Shown in pieces: positions 60,441 through 64,000 of a DNA stretch of 64,000 nucleotides. Position 1 is the first letter of the stretch. Each line of letters opens with the position of its first letter. The notes under the pieces were generated by a model. It had not been told where the DNA came from. It worked only from the letters and a program-made list of their open reading frames with translations, and did no database searches. The DNA comes from Bacilli bacterium. Its GTDB lineage: Bacteria; Bacillota_I; Bacilli_A; RF39; UBA660. The translations under genes and the position numbers were made by a program. The stretch covers positions 47,937 through 111,936 of the forward strand of contig JAEDGC010000002.1 of NCBI GenBank assembly GCA_016297695.1, given 5' to 3'.

Positions 60441-61462
60441 CTATTATTTTCATTTTCTTTTATATATTCATCATAATAAATCCAATGCATACCATATGCA
60501 GTACTTTGTAAATGTCTTAGGCAACAACTTATATTACTTCTATTATATCCAAATTCATCTTCTATTGATTGTATGCTAGTGAAAACTCTATCTAATTCAA
60601 CACAATATACTTTAACACAAATTTTTTTTATTCCATTTTTATACCCTTCGGATTTCATTCTTTTTTCTTTTGCCCTTTCATATATACCTTTTTCTATACA
60701 ATTTTTAGTTCTTCTTTCCATCCTATCGCCATAGTTTACAATATATTTTCTATCACACCATTCTAAATTTTCAGCTCTATTATCATTTTTTACTTGATTT
60801 ATATGGTTAACTTCATTTTTATTTATTGGGTCGTTGTTTTCAACAAATGCAAATGCCACCAATCTACTTATTCTGAAAAATTTAACTCCTCCATCTAAAT
60901 ATAAACCTATTTGTAAATATCCGAAGCCATCATCTTTAGGACTCATTAATTTTTCAGTTCCATCTTTAAGTGTTTTAATTCTACCCATATTACTAATTTG
61001 ATAATAATGTTCATATTCTTTAAATTCTTCTATGTCGCCTACATTCTTCCAAACTTCACCTTCTAAATCATCAATTATTTTTTCATAAAATACTTGTCCA
61101 TATAGTTTATTAACACTTATTCTCCTAACTATTCCATCCTTTTTTAGTGCAACAAAAATAGTAGGATTAGGCTGAGATTGTTTTAATATTTTACCAGTTT
61201 TTGAATCTATTACTCTTTTTCTATTGCTTATTTTATATAATCCTTCATATCCTACAACATCTTCAAAGACTTCTTCATCATCTAATAATATAATATGTCC
61301 AAATGTATTTATCATAAGTGTATTTAAATTATATTTTCTTTTATTCAATGATACATAATTATTTATTATATTACATAACTTACCTTTTTTATTTTTTACC
61401 TTACCATAATTACTTATAGTATAATTTTCATTATCTTTTATAGGTTTCCATATCTCTTCCAT
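60437..61462 (-). CDS. NUMOD4-HNH homing endonuclease
   Basis: 341 aa. Three NUMOD4-like repeats (EIWKPIKDNENYTISNYGKV, FEDVVGYEGLYKISNRKRVI, VWKNVGDIEEFKEYEHYYQI) precede an HNH domain with NEVNHINQVKNDNRAENLEW (HNH-type His-Asn). A C-terminal NUMOD1-type DNA-binding segment (VFTSIQSIEDEFGYNRSNIS) ends it. Free-standing between sigma genes. ATG at 61460-61462 with AAAGGAGTGATAGAT. Confidence 0.87.
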   Translation of the reverse strand: MEEIWKPIKDNENYTISNYGKVKNKKGKLCNIINNYVSLNKRKYNLNTLMINTFGHIILLDDEEVFEDVVGYEGLYKISNRKRVIDSKTGKILKQSQPNPTIFVALKKDGIVRRISVNKLYGQVFYEKIIDDLEGEVWKNVGDIEEFKEYEHYYQISNMGRIKTLKDGTEKLMSPKDDGFGYLQIGLYLDGGVKFFRISRLVAFAFVENNDPINKNEVNHINQVKNDNRAENLEWCDRKYIVNYGDRMERRTKNCIEKGIYERAKEKRMKSEGYKNGIKKICVKVYCVELDRVFTSIQSIEDEFGYNRSNISCCLRHLQSTAYGMHWIYYDEYIKENENNS

Positions 61463-61487
61463 ATCTATCACTCCTTTATTTATTTAT

Positions 61488-61516
61488 ATTATACATCTAT
61501 TCTTATTAAATGTCAA
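61488..61516 (-). promoter_or_regulatory. Promoter of the NUMOD4-HNH gene
   Basis: -35 TTGACA (61511-61516), spacer starting TTTAATAA, 17 bp, -10 TATAAT (61488-61493). Confidence 0.87.
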
Positions 61517-61529
61517 TATTATTTTAAAA

Positions 61530-61556
61530 AAAATGAGGACTAAATTTTAGTCCTCT
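61530..61556 (-). terminator. Terminator after the 70-aa membrane gene
   Basis: Stem GAGGACTAAA (61535-61544 with 61546-61555), followed by TTTTTTTAAAAT. Confidence 0.85.
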
Positions 61557-61561
61557 AAACT

Positions 61562-61774
61562 CTATTTATCTTCTTTATTTAGTTTTGCAACCACATTAGC
61601 ACTAGGCAAGAAAGCAAATACTAAAAACCAAAATAATGTGTTTAAATTATTTGCATCATTTAATATAGGTTCTAAACATTCTAATAAAGGTATACCAATA
61701 ACATTAATATTCATTATATCTAATATCCATACAACTACTACTAAACTTTTAAAAATTCTATACATACTATACAC
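61562..61774 (-). CDS. Membrane protein, 70 aa
   Basis: Hydrophobic segments at residues 8-28 (FKSLVVVVWILDIMNINVIG) and 45-62 (FWFLVFAFLPSANVVA), separated by an acidic loop. Last gene of the sigma unit. Function unknown. Confidence 0.65.
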   Translation of the reverse strand: MYSMYRIFKSLVVVVWILDIMNINVIGIPLLECLEPILNDANNLNTLFWFLVFAFLPSANVVAKLNKEDK

Positions 61775-61780
61775 TCTCCT

Positions 61781-62254
61781 TTATAAAATATCTTGTTCTT
61801 CTCCAATGCCTTCTAAGTACTTGTCATATTCTATCCATGCCTTTAAGTCTTTTAAAGATTTATCCATTTCCTCTTTTGTTCTATAGTCAGTTCTTCTAGC
61901 TATTTTTCTTTGTTCTTCTTTTGTAAACATTAGTTTGGATAATATTTCATTTTTTTCTTTTTTATTTTTATTGTATGATACATCATATGCCCTATCATAT
62001 GTTACATCTATAATATATGGTATTCCTCTATGCTCTTCTACATTTAATCCTTTTAATTTAGTTAATTCATATTGATTAGTTTCTTGATTTAACTTTATTT
62101 CAGCACCATAGAGGTCAGCTTCTACACTTGATAACGATATTAAATGTGTAAAATATGCTATAACTTTCCATCCTAACACTACTTTATTAGCCTTTACATC
62201 ATGAGAATTGTTGTAAAATCTAACTTTCATTTCTAACTCGCCATAATAATCCAT
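61781..62254 (-). CDS. Hypothetical protein, 157 aa
   Basis: MDYYGELEMKVRFYNNSHDV start and VILGWKVIAYFTHLISLSS-type middle, then a basic helical C-terminal half (KLMFTKEEQRKIARRTDYRT). Between the sigma-like and membrane genes. Function unknown; GGAGGTGATTTGTA before ATG. Confidence 0.65.
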   Translation of the reverse strand: MDYYGELEMKVRFYNNSHDVKANKVVLGWKVIAYFTHLISLSSVEADLYGAEIKLNQETNQYELTKLKGLNVEEHRGIPYIIDVTYDRAYDVSYNKNKKEKNEILSKLMFTKEEQRKIARRTDYRTKEEMDKSLKDLKAWIEYDKYLEGIGEEQDIL

Positions 62255-62267
62255 TACAAATCACCTC

Positions 62268-63053
62268 CTATTTAAGTTTAAAATATATTTTAATTTTTAA
62301 AACTTTACTTGTGCTATAGATATTTGTTTTTTTATTAAGCAAACTACGTTTAACATAATATTTATCACATTCCAATTCTTCACATGCTTTTATATAGTTA
62401 TCATATTCAAATTCAATTCCTTCATCTTCATTATATGCTATTATAGGTTTATTGTCTATTTTATTTGTCTCATTATTATTTATATCATAGTCTCCTAAAT
62501 GTAATTTATCTTTATTATCTATTAAATGTTTTCTTAATTTAGTTACTATTTGATTTATTCTTTGTTTACTTAAATCTAACATATCGCCTATCTCTTCATA
62601 AGTATATCCTTCACTTAATAAGCATACTATTTTATAAGCACGTTCATCCTTGAAGTCTTTTATATAGTCTAACAATTCACTAGTTTCAACATTGCTATGG
62701 TCGTCAAATCTTCCGACTGTACGCTCACGCATCTTATCATCATCAATACCTTCAGTGTCATGTACTTTATTTAATCCACCCTTAGAGACATATTTATATA
62801 AGTCATTTTGTAAAAAGTTTATCATTTTGGATTTTATAACTCTAACTGCATATGTTGAAAATTCAGTTCTACCTACTTCATAAGTTTGTATAGCTTTGTA
62901 TAATGCCATCATTCCCACTTGAGCCAAATCTTCCTTGATGTTATACTCTTGAACCGTTTGCAAGAAGAATCTGTTGATTGTATAATACACTAGCCCCTCA
63001 TTTTCTTGTATCAATTGATTAATATCCATTTCCATATTTATATTTTTATTCAT
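62268..63053 (-). CDS. Sigma-70-like factor with NUMOD1-like C-terminal extension, 261 aa
   Basis: Region 2: INQLIQENEGLVYYTINRFF, EDLAQVGMMALYKAIQTYEV, TEFSTYAVRVIKSKMINFL. Region 4 helix-turn-helix: LLSEGYTYEEIGDMLDLSKQ RINQIV. After about residue 190 an extension ends in FEYDNYIKACEELECDKYYV and NIYSTSKVLKIKIYF, which resembles the NUMOD1 DNA-binding module of homing endonucleases. The fusion is unusual. ATG at 63051-63053 with GGGGGAT. The longest candidate regulator for non-host promoters. Confidence 0.78.
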   Translation of the reverse strand: MNKNINMEMDINQLIQENEGLVYYTINRFFLQTVQEYNIKEDLAQVGMMALYKAIQTYEVGRTEFSTYAVRVIKSKMINFLQNDLYKYVSKGGLNKVHDTEGIDDDKMRERTVGRFDDHSNVETSELLDYIKDFKDERAYKIVCLLSEGYTYEEIGDMLDLSKQRINQIVTKLRKHLIDNKDKLHLGDYDINNNETNKIDNKPIIAYNEDEGIEFEYDNYIKACEELECDKYYVKRSLLNKKTNIYSTSKVLKIKIYFKLK

Positions 63054-63102
63054 ATGTATCAATCCCCCATTTTTATTTTTTATTTGTTTTCTTTATACTT
63101 AT

Positions 63103-63131
63103 ATTATATACTCTTTTTATATCAACGTCAA
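63103..63131 (-). promoter_or_regulatory. Promoter of the larger sigma-like gene
   Basis: -35 TTGACG (63126-63131), 17 bp, -10 TATAAT (63103-63108), then AAGTATAAAG. Confidence 0.85.
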
Positions 63132-63146
63132 CTCCTTTTTAAAAAA

Positions 63147-63611
63147 TTAATTATTTTTTTCTAATAATATTTGCAATATCATATCTACCTTTTTCTCTAT
63201 TGTTTTAATTCTAGCTTCTAATCTTTCTTTATCTAATTTTTCTTGTTTTTCTTCCTCAGTTTCAATGGTAAAATTGTTTATAATGCTTTCTACCATAATC
63301 ATACATTCATCACCATTTAACCTTACTTCTTGTAACTTACAATTTGTGCAGTCACAATTACATATGTCCCAGTTTTTATCTTGAACTTCTTTTACTAATT
63401 CTTCGGTAATTATATGTTTATATCTTTCAGCTAAAAATACTTCTTCACAATCCATTCCATCCTCTATAACCTTGCCTATTGGACAAGATTTACAGTTTAT
63501 AAATAGTTCACATATATTAAGATAATTACATTTACCTTTGTGTCTTGTCTCATGAAAATCAATAAATGTTCTTAATTCACTCAAATCTAAATTACTTAAA
63601 TCATTTATCAT
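63147..63611 (-). CDS. Hypothetical cysteine-rich coiled-coil protein, 154 aa
   Basis: Cysteine clusters CNYLNICELFINCKSCPIG and CNCDCTNC, then an acidic helix and a C-terminal coiled coil (EEKQEKLDKERLEARIKTIE). ATG at 63609-63611 has TAGGAGGGAATGTT; a longer frame to 63686 has none. Function unknown. Confidence 0.7.
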   Translation of the reverse strand: MINDLSNLDLSELRTFIDFHETRHKGKCNYLNICELFINCKSCPIGKVIEDGMDCEEVFLAERYKHIITEELVKEVQDKNWDICNCDCTNCKLQEVRLNGDECMIMVESIINNFTIETEEEKQEKLDKERLEARIKTIEKKVDMILQILLEKNN

Positions 63612-63622
63612 AACATTCCCTC

Positions 63623-63862
63623 CTATTCCATAATTAAATCTATTATAGTACATAAAATTACGCTTATAAAAGCTGTTATACTCCACATAATAAGTATTAC
63701 TAAAAAGAATGCAATTGACTTTTCTAATACTGTTGGATTTGCTTCGAATTCAATACCAAGTAATTTAGGCAACCATATTAAACTTATAATACTCATTAGT
63801 ATAGGTGAAAAAGCAAATTGAATTTTTAAGTGTTTCCATAATAGTTTTCCAAATCTTCTCAT
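63623..63862 (-). CDS. Membrane protein, 79 aa
   Basis: N-terminal basic MRRFGKLLWKHLKIQF and two hydrophobic helices (FSPILMSIISLIWL, KSIAFFLVILIMWSITAFIS). ATG at 63860-63862 with AAGGTG. Function unknown. Confidence 0.65.
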   Translation of the reverse strand: MRRFGKLLWKHLKIQFAFSPILMSIISLIWLPKLLGIEFEANPTVLEKSIAFFLVILIMWSITAFISVILCTIIDLIME

Positions 63863-63867
63863 ACACC

Positions 63868-64000
63868 TTACCCCCATTCAAAAGTTAATTTTTTATTTAA
63901 TATTTTACTCTTCGCACTATGTCTAAGTCCTTGTGCTATCTTTCGTATACTAGCTTTATCAATTCCTAATTCTTTACTAGCTTCATTTAAATCTTTAAAC
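63868..64000 (-). CDS. NUMOD1-type C-terminus of a homing endonuclease (partial, cut by window edge)
   Basis: The frame reads FKDLNEASKELGIDKASIRK, IAQGLRHSAKSKI and LTFEWG then TAA. NUMOD1 modules (F.SL.EAS..LGI....I.....G) end many HNH homing endonucleases. The nuclease part lies beyond the window edge. Confidence 0.7.
   Translation of the reverse strand, partial: FKDLNEASKELGIDKASIRKIAQGLRHSAKSKILNKKLTFEWG

Noticed and set aside
1..64000. tRNA genes
   Set aside because: No cloverleaf-like stretch with a TTCGA-type T loop was seen on either strand while reading; a tRNAscan run would settle it.

Overview
This window is a gene-dense, strongly AT-rich stretch in which every supported gene is read from the minus strand. 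The gene content is that of a large double-stranded DNA bacteriophage or plasmid-like prophage: its own family-C DNA polymerase, primase, DnaB-type helicase, RecJ-like exonuclease, DNA ligase, Sak4-like ATPase and SSB-like protein, nucleotide-metabolism enzymes, several kinds of homing endonuclease, two sigma-like factors and a tyrosine integrase. AGGAGG-type ribosome binding sites, consensus TTGACA/TATAAT promoters and NrdR boxes point to a Bacillota host, most likely a Clostridium relative. The integrase and repressor-like paralogues suggest a temperate or pseudolysogenic phage. No tRNA, rRNA, CRISPR array or structural (capsid/tail) gene was recognised.

Layout, in + coordinates (transcription runs right to left). 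1-8 kb: start of a dCMP deaminase, uracil permease, an HNH/AP2 homing endonuclease, a NadR-type ATPase, a frameshifted FAD oxidoreductase, dUTPase, RuvC-like resolvase and guanylate kinase. 8-14 kb: class II ribonucleotide reductase behind two NrdR boxes and a short leader ORF, then an RNA-repair pair (kinase-HD protein plus RNA ligase). 14-19 kb: ClpP-like protease that needs a +1 frameshift, SLOG-fold protein, peptidase E and a beta-CASP ribonuclease. 19-24 kb: DnaE split by a group I intron that carries a LAGLIDADG endonuclease. 24-37 kb: RecJ-like nuclease, primase that needs a +1 frameshift, FtsH-like protease without membrane segments, RNase H disrupted by an IS607-HTH/EDxHD-endonuclease cassette, and DnaB helicase. 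37-53 kb: many small unknown genes with a 5'-nucleotidase, a GH13 glycosidase, M18 aminopeptidase, Sak4/SSB recombination pair, YopX-like protein, lipoprotein and DNA ligase. 53-64 kb: Dam-type methylase, two recombinase-fold paralogues resembling SP-beta MrpR, an active-looking integrase, lipoproteins, two sigma-like factors and more homing endonucleases.

Transcription is cut into many short units. Each usually ends in a hairpin terminator that is followed at once by a near-identical vegetative promoter with a 17-bp spacer; more than 30 such promoters were found. The spacer (ATTTGATAA after the -35) and the start region (AAGTAAATAA) are also conserved, so the phage may control these promoters together.

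The most striking observation is recoding. Two unrelated genes, the ClpP-like protease and the primase, are each interrupted at the same sequence, ACC TGA C, a few bases after a Shine-Dalgarno-like GGAGG. In both, skipping one base restores a full-length conserved protein. This resembles the RF2 (prfB) and antizyme programmed +1 frameshift sites and suggests a phage recoding system that responds to RF2 level.
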